Positions 8,805 to 17,989 are shown, numbered from the stretch's first letter. The stretch: 64,000 nucleotides of DNA from Thiosocius sp963808165 (GCA_963808165.1 CAWEET010000018.1:1-64000), one strand, 5' to 3'. The notes: a model not told the origin generated them from the sequence alone. Numbers and translations: made by a program.

Positions 8805-9614
8805 ATGATTGTGAACAGTTACAGTACCCGGCCTCTTATTTATGGTTTTGCGGTGGCTGCGGTGATGCTCACCGGCGGCTGCGCCACCGACTCCAACTCG
8901 TTTGGCAGTGGTGAGTCGGTGACCGTCAGTGACCCGACTCGCCAGACCAACAGCGGGTTCCTGTCGGATTATTCGCGCCTGGCGACGGTGTCCTGGAAAG
9001 GAGGCGAAGGCATCCAGTGCTGGCGTGACACCGACGTCGATGTCAACAAATACGACAAGGTGATGATCCCGCGCATGACCGTCACGCTAAAGCCAAATCA
9101 GCAGCAGGGTATCGATCCGACGGACCTCAAGATGCTGACGGATTATTTCCACGATGCGATGGCGACGTCGCTCAAACCGCAGATTGCGGTGGTCGATGAG
9201 GCCGGGCCCGGCGTGCTCGCCGTGCGCGTCGCGCTTACCGATCTCGTGCCCACCAGTGTGTCCAAGAGCGTGACCGGCTCGCTGGTGCCCTACGGCTTTG
9301 TCGCCGAAGCCGGTGCCGGGGCGGCGACCGGTCGGCCCGCCGGCTCGACGCCTTATCTTGGCGAGACGGGTATGGAGATGCAGTTCATCGACGGTGCTTC
9401 CGAGAAGATCGTCGCCGAATGTCGTGACACGGAGGTCGGCCGCAAGTATGCGGCTGAACTCGACTCGGGTGCTGTCGGCGCGGCGCAGACCTGGGCGAAC
9501 GGGTACGTGAATTCGTTCCAAAGCTGGTCATATGCGAAGAACGCTTTGGACAAGTGGGCGGCGCTGACCGCCATGCGTCTGGCCGCACTGCGCGAAGCGG
9601 CGCCGGCCCGGTAG
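8805..9614 (+). CDS. DUF3313-type outer-membrane lipoprotein
   Basis: 269 residues from the ATG at 8805, chosen because it puts a lipoprotein signal peptide at the N-terminus (lipobox LTGGC, Cys26). The frame is open further upstream, but that part has no signal or family resemblance. The body (SGFLSDYSRL near the N-terminus, VMIPRMTVTL, ALTDLVPT) follows the pattern of DUF3313 lipoproteins, which are of unknown function. A hairpin terminator follows directly, so it is a single-gene unit. Confidence 0.7.
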   Translation: MIVNSYSTRPLIYGFAVAAVMLTGGCATDSNSFGSGESVTVSDPTRQTNSGFLSDYSRLATVSWKGGEGIQCWRDTDVDVNKYDKVMIPRMTVTLKPNQQQGIDPTDLKMLTDYFHDAMATSLKPQIAVVDEAGPGVLAVRVALTDLVPTSVSKSVTGSLVPYGFVAEAGAGAATGRPAGSTPYLGETGMEMQFIDGASEKIVAECRDTEVGRKYAAELDSGAVGAAQTWANGYVNSFQSWSYAKNALDKWAALTAMRLAALREAAPAR

Positions 9615-9629
9615 CGGGTTGCAGATCAA

Positions 9630-9665
9630 ATGAGCAGCGACGGCCTGTGCCGTTGCTCATCTTTT
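9630..9665 (+). terminator. Rho-independent terminator after the DUF3313 lipoprotein gene
   Basis: Imperfect hairpin ATGAGCAgCGaCGG / CCGTtGCTCAT followed by CTTTTC, 16 bases after the stop codon. Confidence 0.8.
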
Positions 9666-9773
9666 CAAGTCTGCTGCGACTCGGCCGACCAGGCACATGT
9701 GGCACAAGGGGATTTCGTTCAACGCAGAATGCTGCTTATGCCATACACCTGATCGGGCACACTGAGGAAGGCC

Positions 9774-10385
9774 ATGGCGAAAATACACGATTCTGAAGGG
9801 CTTTGGTCAACTCCTGTCGGTTCCCATGGCCTGCTTCATGGCCTGATCGACTACCTGCACCATCTGATCATGGTGATTTCCTCCCGATTGCGTCATACGC
9901 AAATGCATCATTCGCCGATGGGTGATGCAAAAGGCGAGATCGACATCTGGGCTAGGCTTGGGAGCCATGTCGAGCAGATTCCCGTGGAAGAACCTCCCCT
10001 TGAGAAGCTGCGCGTGATCAGGAACACAGGGGCTGCTGCCCCAGGTCGACGCAAGAACGCACCTGCACCACCTCTGGTTGAGCATGACCCCAACGGCCTG
10101 GGTGAGTACAACAAGCGAAAGGCGATACTCCAGCGTCAGCCGCGCATGCACAAGCAGCTGCAAAGAAACACAACGGAGCACATCAATATTGCCTTGATTC
10201 TGGCGAAAGAAGGGAACAAGAGCGGCGCCAGATTGCACATCGGACTGGCGAATGGTGCGATGCACACCGCCAGCCGCTTCATGAGTCATGATGAGTATGA
10301 AGCCTTCGAAAAAAGGGTTGAGCACCGCATCGATTCGATCCTCAGGTCGCAGAACGATGCACAAGATGTCTCCCAGTCGCGATGA
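9774..10385 (+). CDS. Hypothetical protein, 203 residues, soluble and basic
   Basis: I do not recognise a family. The start has AGGAAGG two bases upstream of the ATG, which supports translation. The protein is His-, Arg- and Gln-rich with no signal peptide and no membrane segment long enough to trust (a weak hydrophobic patch at residues 19-37, LLHGLIDYLHHLIMVISS). The C-terminal half looks helical and charged (MSHDEYEAFEKRVEHRIDSI). A long frame on the opposite strand covers the same DNA but lacks a ribosome-binding site. The gene stands alone and converges with the minus-strand lipoprotein gene. Confidence 0.55.
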   Translation: MAKIHDSEGLWSTPVGSHGLLHGLIDYLHHLIMVISSRLRHTQMHHSPMGDAKGEIDIWARLGSHVEQIPVEEPPLEKLRVIRNTGAAAPGRRKNAPAPPLVEHDPNGLGEYNKRKAILQRQPRMHKQLQRNTTEHINIALILAKEGNKSGARLHIGLANGAMHTASRFMSHDEYEAFEKRVEHRIDSILRSQNDAQDVSQSR

Positions 10386-10507
10386 CGGAAAAGACCTGAG
10401 TTTCTGCAGTATGTCCCTGGCGAAGCCGGGATTTCATCCCTGGTGGGCCGTACGGCAAATAAGGTGATGATCGGAACCTCTGCCATGTGTCAGGCTGACT
10501 CCGGTTA

Positions 10508-11278
10508 TCACAGACCGCAGTCCAGGGAGATCTGCGCGATCGACCCACGGAAGCTCACCAGTGCCCGTTCCTCGGTGAAATTTGCATGGGCGGAGTATTG
10601 CAGATAGTAGGCGGCAACCTGCTCGATGCGACCGGATCGGTCGAACACGACGTCAACCTTGGACATGACCTCTGGATGATCGCGATCCGTGCAACTCCCG
10701 AGGCAGTAGCTCCACGACAAGGTACCATCCGCGCGTGCCGGATCATTCGGCGGACCGAACAGATCGATGACCGAGGCTCGGTCGGGGAGGGAAGCGCGGT
10801 CGATGCCCGACAGGTCGACGCGGGCGGTGCGCCGGATGAGGTCCAACTCACCATGGCAGGCCGCGCTGATCGACTGATCGATCAGGTGAGGCGACAGTAT
10901 CCGCTCCAGTTGGGGAGGTAGCGTCGCCCGGGAAAGTCTGTACCTGCCCTCGTCTGGCACAAAGGTGAGGTCGACGGTAATGGCCCGGTCCGCCGATCCC
11001 TCAGTATCCATTGGCGTGGCAACGTAACGCCACTGTCTGCCATGACGCGTAGCTTCGGAAGCTGAAGGGCCTGCACCCATCAAGCAGGCAATGTCCGTAT
11101 CGAACAGCGTCGGTTCGCCGAAGGCCACGACCCTGCCACCGGCGTCCAGCTCGAGGATGGCGATGCGCGGATTTTCGTCGCACAGCTGCAGGTAGGTCTG
11201 GGTCAGACGGTAGTAGAGGCAGCCGTCGAGCAATACCGTCGCGAGCGCGATGGCGAAAACAGTCACGAGCCTACGCAT
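10508..11278 (-). CDS. Predicted lipoprotein of unknown family
   Basis: 256 residues from the ATG at 11278, which follows GACGGAG and starts a lipoprotein signal peptide (VLLDGC, Cys20). The frame stays open upstream, but the longer version would bury the signal. The mature part has six further Cys, suggesting disulfides in the periplasm, and a repeated theme of Asp/Arg-rich strands (VDVVFDRSGRIEQVAAYYLQ resembles BamE/SmpA-like endings). It lies 61 bp downstream of the Rap1a/Tai-like gene on the same strand, so the two are probably co-transcribed. Function unknown. Confidence 0.65.
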   Translation of the reverse strand: MRRLVTVFAIALATVLLDGCLYYRLTQTYLQLCDENPRIAILELDAGGRVVAFGEPTLFDTDIACLMGAGPSASEATRHGRQWRYVATPMDTEGSADRAITVDLTFVPDEGRYRLSRATLPPQLERILSPHLIDQSISAACHGELDLIRRTARVDLSGIDRASLPDRASVIDLFGPPNDPARADGTLSWSYCLGSCTDRDHPEVMSKVDVVFDRSGRIEQVAAYYLQYSAHANFTEERALVSFRGSIAQISLDCGL

Positions 11279-11339
11279 GCCGCGACTCCGTCCGGAAGGA
11301 GCAGCTATCACCAAATCTGCCGCCAAGCCCCGGTCCAGG

Positions 11340-11738
11340 TCACTTTGCGCAGGGGTAAGCACTCCCGAGCGCCTCGACCACGACCAGGGCGGCTGGCTTC
11401 GCAAGGTCGGTGGTGTGGCGTCCCGCATAGCGAATATAGGCGTACGCGATACCGCGCGCGGGTTCTCCCTCGGGTACACAGATTCGCACGGCCGCAGATG
11501 TGGGTGAACCACTGGATACCGAGAGGCGCAGTGCCTCCTCGACGCCACTGACAAAGCCAAGACAGTAGCGTTGTTGCTGCCGTCCGCGATCGGTCATGGA
11601 ACTCGACGCGCAATGCGTCAGCAGCTCTTGCGCGGTCAGCCGCTGCGGAAAGAAGCTCTCGGAGTCGTCCACGCCCCCTTGTGCAATAGCGGTCGCCGAT
11701 AGCAACAAGCCCGGCAGGAAACTGATCAAGAATTTCAC
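11340..11738 (-). CDS. Rap1a/Tai family (type VI immunity-like) periplasmic protein
   Basis: 132 residues. Signal peptide 1-19 (ATAIA), then the family pattern: a helix start with LLTHCASS, the core YCLGFVSGVEEALRL, ICVPEG, and a C-terminal ALGSAYPC. The four Cys fit the two conserved disulfides of Rap1a/Tai proteins, which in Serratia and Pseudomonas neutralise type VI secreted amidases in the periplasm. No type VI effector or apparatus gene is in the window, so this may be an orphan immunity gene or a housekeeping paralogue. Upstream of and probably co-transcribed with the lipoprotein gene at 10508-11278. Confidence 0.7.
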   Translation of the reverse strand: MKFLISFLPGLLLSATAIAQGGVDDSESFFPQRLTAQELLTHCASSSMTDRGRQQQRYCLGFVSGVEEALRLSVSSGSPTSAAVRICVPEGEPARGIAYAYIRYAGRHTTDLAKPAALVVVEALGSAYPCAK

Positions 11739-11919
11739 GTCTGCCTCCGTTCATGCGGTTGGGAAAGTCCGGGCCCGAAAGACGGTTTCCCGGTGCTTGG
11801 TCAACACAATCTACCCGAGACTGGCCTCCGCATCAGCAGAAAGTGTTTCCCTTCTTCGCAAGGTCGGGTTGAATAAGCTGCGATCGTGGTGGGAGTCACA
11901 GTGACCGAGGAGGAGAGGC

Positions 11920-12495
11920 ATGAGTGCGGCATTGTCTGAGCGGTTTGAAAATGCCCTGATCTACGCAAACCGGCTGCATGGGCAGCAGAAACGCAACGGC
12001 ACCGCGATCCCCTATGTCTCTCACCTTCTGGCCGTCGCCAGCCTGGTGATGGAGGCCGGGGGCAGCGAGGACGAGGCGATCGCAGCATTGCTGCACGATG
12101 GCCCCGAGGATCAGGGTGGCCTTGCCACCCTGGAGGATATCCGCGACCGTTTCGGCGCAGCGGTGGGCGAGATTGTCGCCGCCTGTTCTGACACCTTCGC
12201 CGAGAACAAACCACCCTGGCAGCAGCGCAAGCGGGCCTATCTCGCGCATCTGCCGGGGGCTTCGCGGTCCGCGAAGCTCGTCTCCTGTGCCGACAAGCTG
12301 CACAACGCAAGGTCGATTCTGGCCGACTATCGCCAGTATGGCGACGCGCTCTGGGAGCGTTTCAACGCCGGGAGTGAGGATGTCCTCTGGTATTACGCTG
12401 AGTTGGCCCGGATCTTCGCCGAACACGGCCCGGAGCAGCTGGCGCGCGAGTTGGCATTGGTCGTGGCGCACCTGCGTGACGAGGTGGCCCACTAG
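11920..12495 (+). CDS. HD-domain phosphohydrolase (SpoT/MESH1-like)
   Basis: 191 residues, one HD domain. Metal ligands visible: an early His (YVSHLLAVA), the His-Asp pair in ALLHDGPEDQGG, and the distal Asp in VSCADKLHNARSI. This is the arrangement of single-domain (p)ppGpp or nucleotide pyrophosphohydrolases related to the SpoT hydrolase domain. There is no synthetase, TGS or ACT domain. The HDxxED loop has an unusual Gly-Pro (normally small hydrophobic residues), which does not remove metal ligands. Start supported by GAGGAGGAGAGG just upstream. It precedes phosphoribulokinase by 312 bp with hairpins between, so they are likely separate units. Confidence 0.75.
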   Translation: MSAALSERFENALIYANRLHGQQKRNGTAIPYVSHLLAVASLVMEAGGSEDEAIAALLHDGPEDQGGLATLEDIRDRFGAAVGEIVAACSDTFAENKPPWQQRKRAYLAHLPGASRSAKLVSCADKLHNARSILADYRQYGDALWERFNAGSEDVLWYYAELARIFAEHGPEQLARELALVVAHLRDEVAH

Positions 12496-12807
12496 CCGCT
12501 CCTGAAGGCCGGCCAGGGGCCACTCCACTGTCAGTGGCAGTGTTGCCGCCCTTCGGCCACTGCCGCCCTCGCGGTGGCGCTGGCAACCGGGTCTCATGCA
12601 GCTTTTGCAGCGGGTCAGCATTCGCACACTTCTCAGTCTGCGCTGCAAGTGTCATCCTGTAGTCGGTATCGGCGGTCTTGACCCTGCTCTGGCGGGGTAT
12701 CGCAGGCTGCCGTTCATGGGGACTGAAGGCCGGTACTCGGCCACCACAGCGATCCGCGCCGCCAATCGCGACACCAGTCGGATCGCTTCGATGCAGGGAG
12801 GTACGAT
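12496..12807 (+). other. Intergenic region with GC-rich inverted repeats upstream of phosphoribulokinase
   Basis: Contains nested imperfect inverted repeats around 12525-12590 (CCACTGTCAGTGG; GGCCACTGCCGCC...GGTGGC) that could terminate the HD gene. The rest should carry the phosphoribulokinase promoter; no CbbR-type gene or clear operator was found. Confidence 0.4.
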
Positions 12808-13683
12808 ATGTCTCAACGCCATCCGATAATCGCCGTTACCGGTTCATCCGGGGCCGGCACCTCGACGGTCAAGTTCGCTCTGGAAAACGTTTTCCACCGC
12901 CTGGGCATCTCTGCCGCGGTAATTGAGGGCGACAGCTTCCATCGCTTCGATCGCAAGGAGATGCGCAAGCAACTCAAGAGCGCCAAGAAAGAAAACCGCA
13001 ACCTCAGTCATTTCGGTCCTGAGGGGAATCTGTTCGACAAGCAGCACGAGCTGTTCCAGTCCTACGGCGAAACGGGCACCGGAATGCGCCGATACTATAT
13101 CCACAACGAAGAAGAGGCGGAGCTTCGCGGTTCGCCGCCCGGGACCTTCACCGATTGGAAGCCGCTGCCATCCGACACTGACCTGCTTTTCTACGAAGGC
13201 CTGCATGGCGGTGTCGTTACCGATGAGTACAACATCCGCGAACAGGTGGACTTGCTGATCGGGGTTGCGCCGACCATCAATCTGGAATGGATCCAGAAGA
13301 TCAAACGGGATACCCATGAGCGTGGGCATGAGCGCGAGAACGTGATGGATACGATCTATCGGCGCATCTACGACTACATGCACTTCATCGTCCCGCAGTT
13401 CTCCAGAACGAACATCAATTTCCAGCGTATCCCACTGGTCGACACCTCAGACCCGTTCATCAGGCGCGAGATCCCTACCCCGGAGCAAAGTCTGGTGGTG
13501 ATCCATTTTCTCAGTCCCGGGGTTTCGGACGAGTACAAGCTGCAGCTTAGGGGCCTCATCGAAGGCACGACGATCGAGGGTTTCAACACCATCGTGATTC
13601 CCGGCACCAAGATGACCTACGCACTCGAGATGATCCTCAGCAAGCGTATCTCGGCGCTGATGAAAAAGCGTGGACATCTGTAA
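12808..13683 (+). CDS. prkB: Phosphoribulokinase (bacterial class I)
   Basis: 291 residues, the normal length of octameric bacterial phosphoribulokinase. It phosphorylates ribulose 5-phosphate to ribulose 1,5-bisphosphate with ATP, the committed step that feeds RuBisCO in the Calvin cycle. Visible: P-loop GSSGAGTSTV at residues 11-20, the substrate-binding stretch EGDSFHRFDR, LFYEGLHGG (catalytic Asp/Glu region) and the family-typical RRIYDYMHFIVPQFSRT. The start has a GGGAGG ribosome-binding site. It stands alone, not in a cbb operon in this window; RuBisCO genes are not present here. Strong evidence that the organism fixes CO2. Confidence 0.93.
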   Translation: MSQRHPIIAVTGSSGAGTSTVKFALENVFHRLGISAAVIEGDSFHRFDRKEMRKQLKSAKKENRNLSHFGPEGNLFDKQHELFQSYGETGTGMRRYYIHNEEEAELRGSPPGTFTDWKPLPSDTDLLFYEGLHGGVVTDEYNIREQVDLLIGVAPTINLEWIQKIKRDTHERGHERENVMDTIYRRIYDYMHFIVPQFSRTNINFQRIPLVDTSDPFIRREIPTPEQSLVVIHFLSPGVSDEYKLQLRGLIEGTTIEGFNTIVIPGTKMTYALEMILSKRISALMKKRGHL

Positions 13684-13981
13684 TTGACCGGTTTGGGTCT
13701 CAGCATGTCGGGGCGGGTTGGCGTCGCACCGAGCTGTTCGCCGTTTGGCGGCAGCATCACCCGGTCCCTGATGTGGTCGATTGATCGAATAGTGCTATAG
13801 CCACTCCAGCGGCCGTGTCACATAACTGGCACACAGGCGGTGATAATGTCCGGACGTCATTCCACCGTAATGACGTCGTAAACCGCAGCTGCTTGGCTGG
13901 CACCCCGTTAAAACCCAGGTTTCCGCAGGCGGTAACGCGACTATGTAGGAATGGCTTCACATGGTGATATCTCGAGGCACT

Positions 13982-14608
13982 ATGCCGGGTTTTATCGAAA
14001 GACTGAGGAGTCGCCTGGTCGGGAGCCTTCCGGGCGAGGAGGCCCAGTACCGAATGGCGCCCGCGGCCCGACCTCGCATGGACGAGGCGTTGTCGGCTGC
14101 TGTGCAACAGCGCCAGAGCGCCGTACTGCTTTACTTGTTTCCGCAGCAGGGAGATTGGCGAACCGTGCTGATGAAACGCACCGACTGTGGCGGAGTGCAC
14201 AGCGGCCAGGTGAGCATCCCGGGTGGCCAGCTTGAGCCTGGCGAAAGCCACACGCAGGCGGCGCTGCGTGAGTTTGGGGAAGAGACCGGGATAAGCGTAA
14301 ACAGCAGCCAGCTGCTGGGTAACCTCAGCGAACTTTTCATACCACCTAGCAACTTCCTGGTCAGACCCTTCATCGCGCATGCCAGTCAACGGCCCCGGTT
14401 TGAACCCGACCCGGTAGAGGTCGAGGAAATCATCGAGCTGTCGATTTCCGATTTGATGAACGACCAGACGGTAAAGCGGGGCACCGTCCGGCTGAGCGGT
14501 GGCACCTGGGTACAGACGCCTTACTTCGAAGTGGAAGGCCACATGGTATGGGGTGCAACCGCGATGATACTCAGCGAGTTCAAAACGGTGTTGCGCGACC
14601 TGCGCTAA
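13982..14608 (+). CDS. Nudix hydrolase, CoA pyrophosphatase-like
   Basis: About 208 residues from the ATG at 13982, preceded by CGAGG; an in-frame ATG at 13961 lacks a ribosome-binding site. The complete Nudix box is present (GGQLEPGESHTQAALRE followed by EETG), together with the upstream region GGVHSGQVSIPGG that marks the CoA/NUDT7-type subfamily, in which coenzyme A or its esters are split to phosphopantetheine and 3',5'-ADP. The C-terminal part (HMVWGATAMIL) is also typical. Cytosolic. It is followed by a 400-bp gene-free stretch. Confidence 0.85.
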   Translation: MPGFIERLRSRLVGSLPGEEAQYRMAPAARPRMDEALSAAVQQRQSAVLLYLFPQQGDWRTVLMKRTDCGGVHSGQVSIPGGQLEPGESHTQAALREFGEETGISVNSSQLLGNLSELFIPPSNFLVRPFIAHASQRPRFEPDPVEVEEIIELSISDLMNDQTVKRGTVRLSGGTWVQTPYFEVEGHMVWGATAMILSEFKTVLRDLR

Positions 14609-15014
14609 CTAACGGTTTACTGATGTTTTCCCCTGACGACGGCCTTGAATCATGCAGTTGCGTGTATGCGTCTTGGTCCCGGCCGCTTACCGAACGCGGA
14701 CACCGCGACAACCAGTCCCCATGCCAACGAACCTGCGACCGACGTCGCCCAAGCCGATCCAGTCAATAAACAACGCGGTCGCGCCGCCGATAGTGCGGTT
14801 CTTGCCCTCCAGCAACTTGTGCTCATAATCGATGTGCTGAGTTTGGTCTCCGCCTCGGTAGCAGTCGCGGGCAAACTACTCGATGATGCAGTTGCTGCAA
14901 TCGGCAGGGCCCTGGTCTCGAGCATTTGCCTTGGTTTCTTGTCAATTCCGTCTCACCTGAAGCTGAATCAGTATCAGGCTGTTTGGGCGCCGCGCAACTC
15001 CTGGATTGACTGTC
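14609..15014. other. Gene-free stretch, possibly a decayed gene
   Basis: Open frames on both strands (plus from 14645, minus to 14650) lack ribosome-binding sites and resemble no family I know. Composition looks coding-like in places, so a decayed gene is possible, but I cannot name it. Confidence 0.35.
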
Positions 15015-15398
15015 TCACTGCGTCATCTGATTGAGGACTTTCTGCTTTGCTGCCTGATAATCACTCGCGCTGATCAACTCCTGATCGTACAGCGACTTTA
15101 ATTCCTGAAGCTGCTGTTGCGGTGATTTTTGTGGATGCGCGGCGGCGGCAGCGGCCTGCTGGGCTGCGGCGGCGGACGCGGCGGCCGACTGTTGTGCTGC
15201 TGCCGCCGAGGCGGCCTCATTGGCGGCCGCGGCATTGGCGTTGGCAGCTGAGACCGAGGTCGCAACCACCGTAGTCCGCACTGCGGCACGGCGCCAAACC
15301 CCCAAAACCGCCCAGACGGGTTCGGTTACCATCAGCAGCACGATCACGCCCAGCAAGGCTTTTGTCGGCAGGCTGTTATGCAGATTCTTTTTGCTCAT
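15015..15398 (-). CDS. Ala-rich exported protein with C-terminal SHOCT domain
   Basis: 127 residues: a membrane segment or signal at residues 13-30 (ALLGVIVLLMVTEPVWA), a long low-complexity stretch of Ala, Gln and Ser, and a C-terminal SHOCT motif (LKSLYDQELISASDYQAAKQ). SHOCT is a short helical module found at the ends of many otherwise unrelated proteins and is thought to mediate oligomerisation or membrane-linked interactions. GGAG lies eight bases before the start. It is 26 bp downstream of the DUF1579 gene on the same strand, so the two probably form an operon. Confidence 0.7.
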   Translation of the reverse strand: MSKKNLHNSLPTKALLGVIVLLMVTEPVWAVLGVWRRAAVRTTVVATSVSAANANAAAANEAASAAAAQQSAAASAAAAQQAAAAAAHPQKSPQQQLQELKSLYDQELISASDYQAAKQKVLNQMTQ

Positions 15399-15424
15399 TT
15401 CCGATCTCCGGTTTCAAAGCGTGT

Positions 15425-16051
15425 TCATTGGCTGGTTTTGGTATAGCGGAGTTCCATCATTTTGAACGTCTCCGTGCCATAGCCTTGACCCCATATTTCC
15501 GACATGTGGTCACCGTTCTGTGCGATCGAAAGTCGCAACTCAATGGGGGCGGGCTCGGACGTCAGCGGGTTGGTTACGGTTGCCTTCATGACCGCCGACT
15601 TGCCGGAAGCACCCATGCTGCCGGTGTACCAGGTAATACCGGTGCTTCCCGTATCCATCCAGGCCGCCTGGTAGGTCTCGCTGGCATTGTCATACGCGAT
15701 GTAGCCGATACCATCGAAGGGTTCATCGTGCAGGTAGCCCGATAGCATCGACTGGATGTAGCGGCCGCCAAGGACCCAGGCACTCACGCTGGTCGCCTGC
15801 GACTCCACCGGCGGGCTGGAAGGGTCAGCCCAGGTCCTGATCTTCACGTCGAAGGTGCCAACCATGGGTTCGAGTCTCTTCTGCCCTTCACCAGGGGTCA
15901 TTGCGCTTTCGATCGCTATTGCGGTCACTTCAGACTGCGCTCCATCCTTTTCCGCATTTCCTCCCAAAACGGGGTTTGCGAGGAAAAGAATGCTGCCTAA
16001 AATGACCGTCAGTGCCGTAAATCTTTGAACTGTCTTTCCCGCGTATCTCAT
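15425..16051 (-). CDS. DUF1579 family exported protein
   Basis: 208 residues with a signal peptide (cleavage near residue 30, NPVLGG). The body has the DUF1579 pattern: MTPGEGQKRLEPMVGTFDV, a WVLGGRYIQ strand, GYIAYDNASETYQAAWMDT and a terminal FKMMELRYTK. DUF1579 proteins are predicted lipocalin-like beta-barrels of unknown role. A good ribosome-binding site (AAGGAG) precedes the ATG. First gene of a likely two-gene operon with the SHOCT protein. Confidence 0.75.
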   Translation of the reverse strand: MRYAGKTVQRFTALTVILGSILFLANPVLGGNAEKDGAQSEVTAIAIESAMTPGEGQKRLEPMVGTFDVKIRTWADPSSPPVESQATSVSAWVLGGRYIQSMLSGYLHDEPFDGIGYIAYDNASETYQAAWMDTGSTGITWYTGSMGASGKSAVMKATVTNPLTSEPAPIELRLSIAQNGDHMSEIWGQGYGTETFKMMELRYTKTSQ

Positions 16052-16879
16052 TTGGACGCTCCTTATGGCTAAGTCCCGAACAGTGCCGGGTTTTGGTTAC
16101 GAACCTCAACAGGCCAATATACTTTCGAGTGCGCCAGCTGTCTGAACCCGGGGGGCATGCACATACAATGCAGAAGGTCGCGTGGCGAGCAACACGCCAG
16201 CGGCCATTGCTTCCGGAACCGATTGCTCACCGTGTCGTTTATCGGTCTGTCTCCAATGTCAGCATCAAAGACGCCATCGAGTTCCGTTGCTGTCCCAGGT
16301 AATCGATAGTGTTGACATGGCATGTATGACGGTCGGCGGCCAGGTTGGTGGGCATACCCGTTCCTTCTTTACTGCCGACGCCAATCCGGCTTCGCTCTCG
16401 GGTCGCGTTCCGGTCTCTGTCTTGCCGCACGCCGTCAGATGCGGGACGTTTCCTGATAGCGTCGATTAGACCACGTGGGTTTTCTTCGGCCATTGTCATT
16501 TGCGGTCAATGAACAGACAATTTACGACAGCACCAAAAAACGCGACTGTTGCAGAAACGGCCGCCATCCTGTTCTTTGGAGGCGCGCCATCTGTCGCCAG
16601 CTACCTCCGCGTCCGGGTTGATCCCTTGGTTGTCGTGCAGAGGGTCCTGCATTCTCCAGGCATGATGTCTTGACCTGTGCAGCCTCAACGCACGCGGGTT
16701 ATGTTGGGTCTGGACACTTCGCGCAGAGCCACATTGAAGGGGCCGGGTTCAGTGTGGCACAGTCCCAAGACCCGAACTTTCGGATCGCTTTCGTCGCAGG
16801 TGGCAAAATGCTTGCATCCTGCGTCGCCGCAACTGGATGCGTCCACCTCAGGTTGTTGCCCGGCTAGAGGTCGCCAAAA
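16052..16879. other. 828-bp gene-poor region
   Basis: Several short frames on both strands, none with a ribosome-binding site and recognisable sequence. No core of the dispersed repeat described further right was found. It should contain the promoter of the ligand-gated channel gene; AGAGGT lies nine bases before that gene's start. Confidence 0.4.
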
Positions 16880-17971
16880 ATGTGTAGCTTCACGACAAAG
16901 GCCATGGCTCTGGCGTTGGCATTCTTGTGTTGCATGCTAGTGATTGCCGCCGCTTCGGGCAACTCGTCTTCACCACTATCGTACGAGCCGTTTATCCTCG
17001 GTCCCCCCAAGGAAACAGCGCCTGTGGTGATTTCGGCGGGTTTCGATTTGTATGACATCGATCAAGTCGACGAAGAAAATGAGACTTTTGTGTTCACAGG
17101 CGTACTCACACTGCAGTGGAATGATCCACGCCAGGCCTTCGATCCGGTTGCTGTCGGAGTGGACGAAAAGGTCTTTCAGGGCGACTATCAGTTTAATGAG
17201 CTTTCGCCGGGTTGGTATCCGCAACTAGTCCTGGTCAATGCATCTGACTCTTACGAGACGGGCGGCGTCGTGTTGCGCGTGCAGCCGGACGGAACTTCGA
17301 CTCTGATCCAGACGTTGATCGCCAGTGCCAAGACGGCATTCGACATGCGCCGTTATCCGTTCGATACACATCGCCTGGAAGCGATCTTCGAGGTCCTTGG
17401 GTTCGGTCGCGATGAGGTCTTGCTGCGGGTAGAACCAGCCGTAGCCGGTTCGGTCACAAGCGGCGCTCAGATACCCGAATGGACCATCGCAAGAGTCGCG
17501 ATGTCTGTGCGGGATCGTCCCGCTTACTACGCCGGGGATTCGGGGGTTTTCGCGACCTTTGTCGTCAGCGTTGACATGCGCCGAAAGCCCTTCTATTCGA
17601 GCCGACTGGTCATCATTCCTCTGATTGTGATCGTACTGCTCTCTTTCGCGGTGTTCTGGATGGATAAGTCGTCGCTCGGTGATCGGATTAGTGTCTCGTT
17701 CATCGGTATCCTGACGGGCGTCACTTATCAGATCGTTGTGAATGATCACCTGCCAAAAATTGCGTACTTCACGTTGATGCATGGCTTTCTCAACCTGAGC
17801 TTTTTCACCATGTGTGCAACAGTCGTAATCAACCTTGTGGTGGCCGCATTGGATCAGCGGGGAGAGATAGCGCTGGCCGATCGCGTCGACTATCGCTGTC
17901 GTTGGGCGTTCCCTGCAGCATACTTCGGGCTGATGTTCTTCATGGCCTGGGTTGCGATGGTGTTTTATTAG
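16880..17971 (+). CDS. Prokaryotic pentameric ligand-gated ion channel (GLIC/ELIC-type)
   Basis: 363 residues. A signal peptide (about residues 1-26) leads into a beta-rich extracellular domain with the Cys-loop superfamily pattern: FDLYDIDQVDEENETF, the WxDxR-like LQWNDPRQAF, and the FPFD-type loop DMRRYPFDTHRLE. Four membrane helices follow: M1 (FYSSRLVIIPLIVIVLL), pore-lining M2 (RISVSFIGILTGVTYQIVV) ending in the DHLPKIAYFTLMHGF loop, M3 and M4 at the C-terminus. There is no Cys pair in the loop, as usual in bacteria. It should form a ligand- or proton-gated pentamer in the inner membrane; ligand and ion preference cannot be read from the sequence. Single-gene unit; an ATG at residue 10 is an alternative start. 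Confidence 0.85.
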   Translation: MCSFTTKAMALALAFLCCMLVIAAASGNSSSPLSYEPFILGPPKETAPVVISAGFDLYDIDQVDEENETFVFTGVLTLQWNDPRQAFDPVAVGVDEKVFQGDYQFNELSPGWYPQLVLVNASDSYETGGVVLRVQPDGTSTLIQTLIASAKTAFDMRRYPFDTHRLEAIFEVLGFGRDEVLLRVEPAVAGSVTSGAQIPEWTIARVAMSVRDRPAYYAGDSGVFATFVVSVDMRRKPFYSSRLVIIPLIVIVLLSFAVFWMDKSSLGDRISVSFIGILTGVTYQIVVNDHLPKIAYFTLMHGFLNLSFFTMCATVVINLVVAALDQRGEIALADRVDYRCRWAFPAAYFGLMFFMAWVAMVFY

Positions 17972-17989
17972 ATGAGCGGGAAAACGGCG

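Noticed and set aside
9807..10364. 185-codon minus-strand frame opposite the hypothetical gene at 9774
   Set aside because: The plus-strand frame has AGGAAGG before its ATG and the minus frame has none; only one is likely real, and the plus strand is better supported.
14645..15034. 129-codon plus-strand frame with a hydrophobic stretch
   Set aside because: No ribosome-binding site, overlaps the end of the SHOCT gene on the other strand, and resembles no family.
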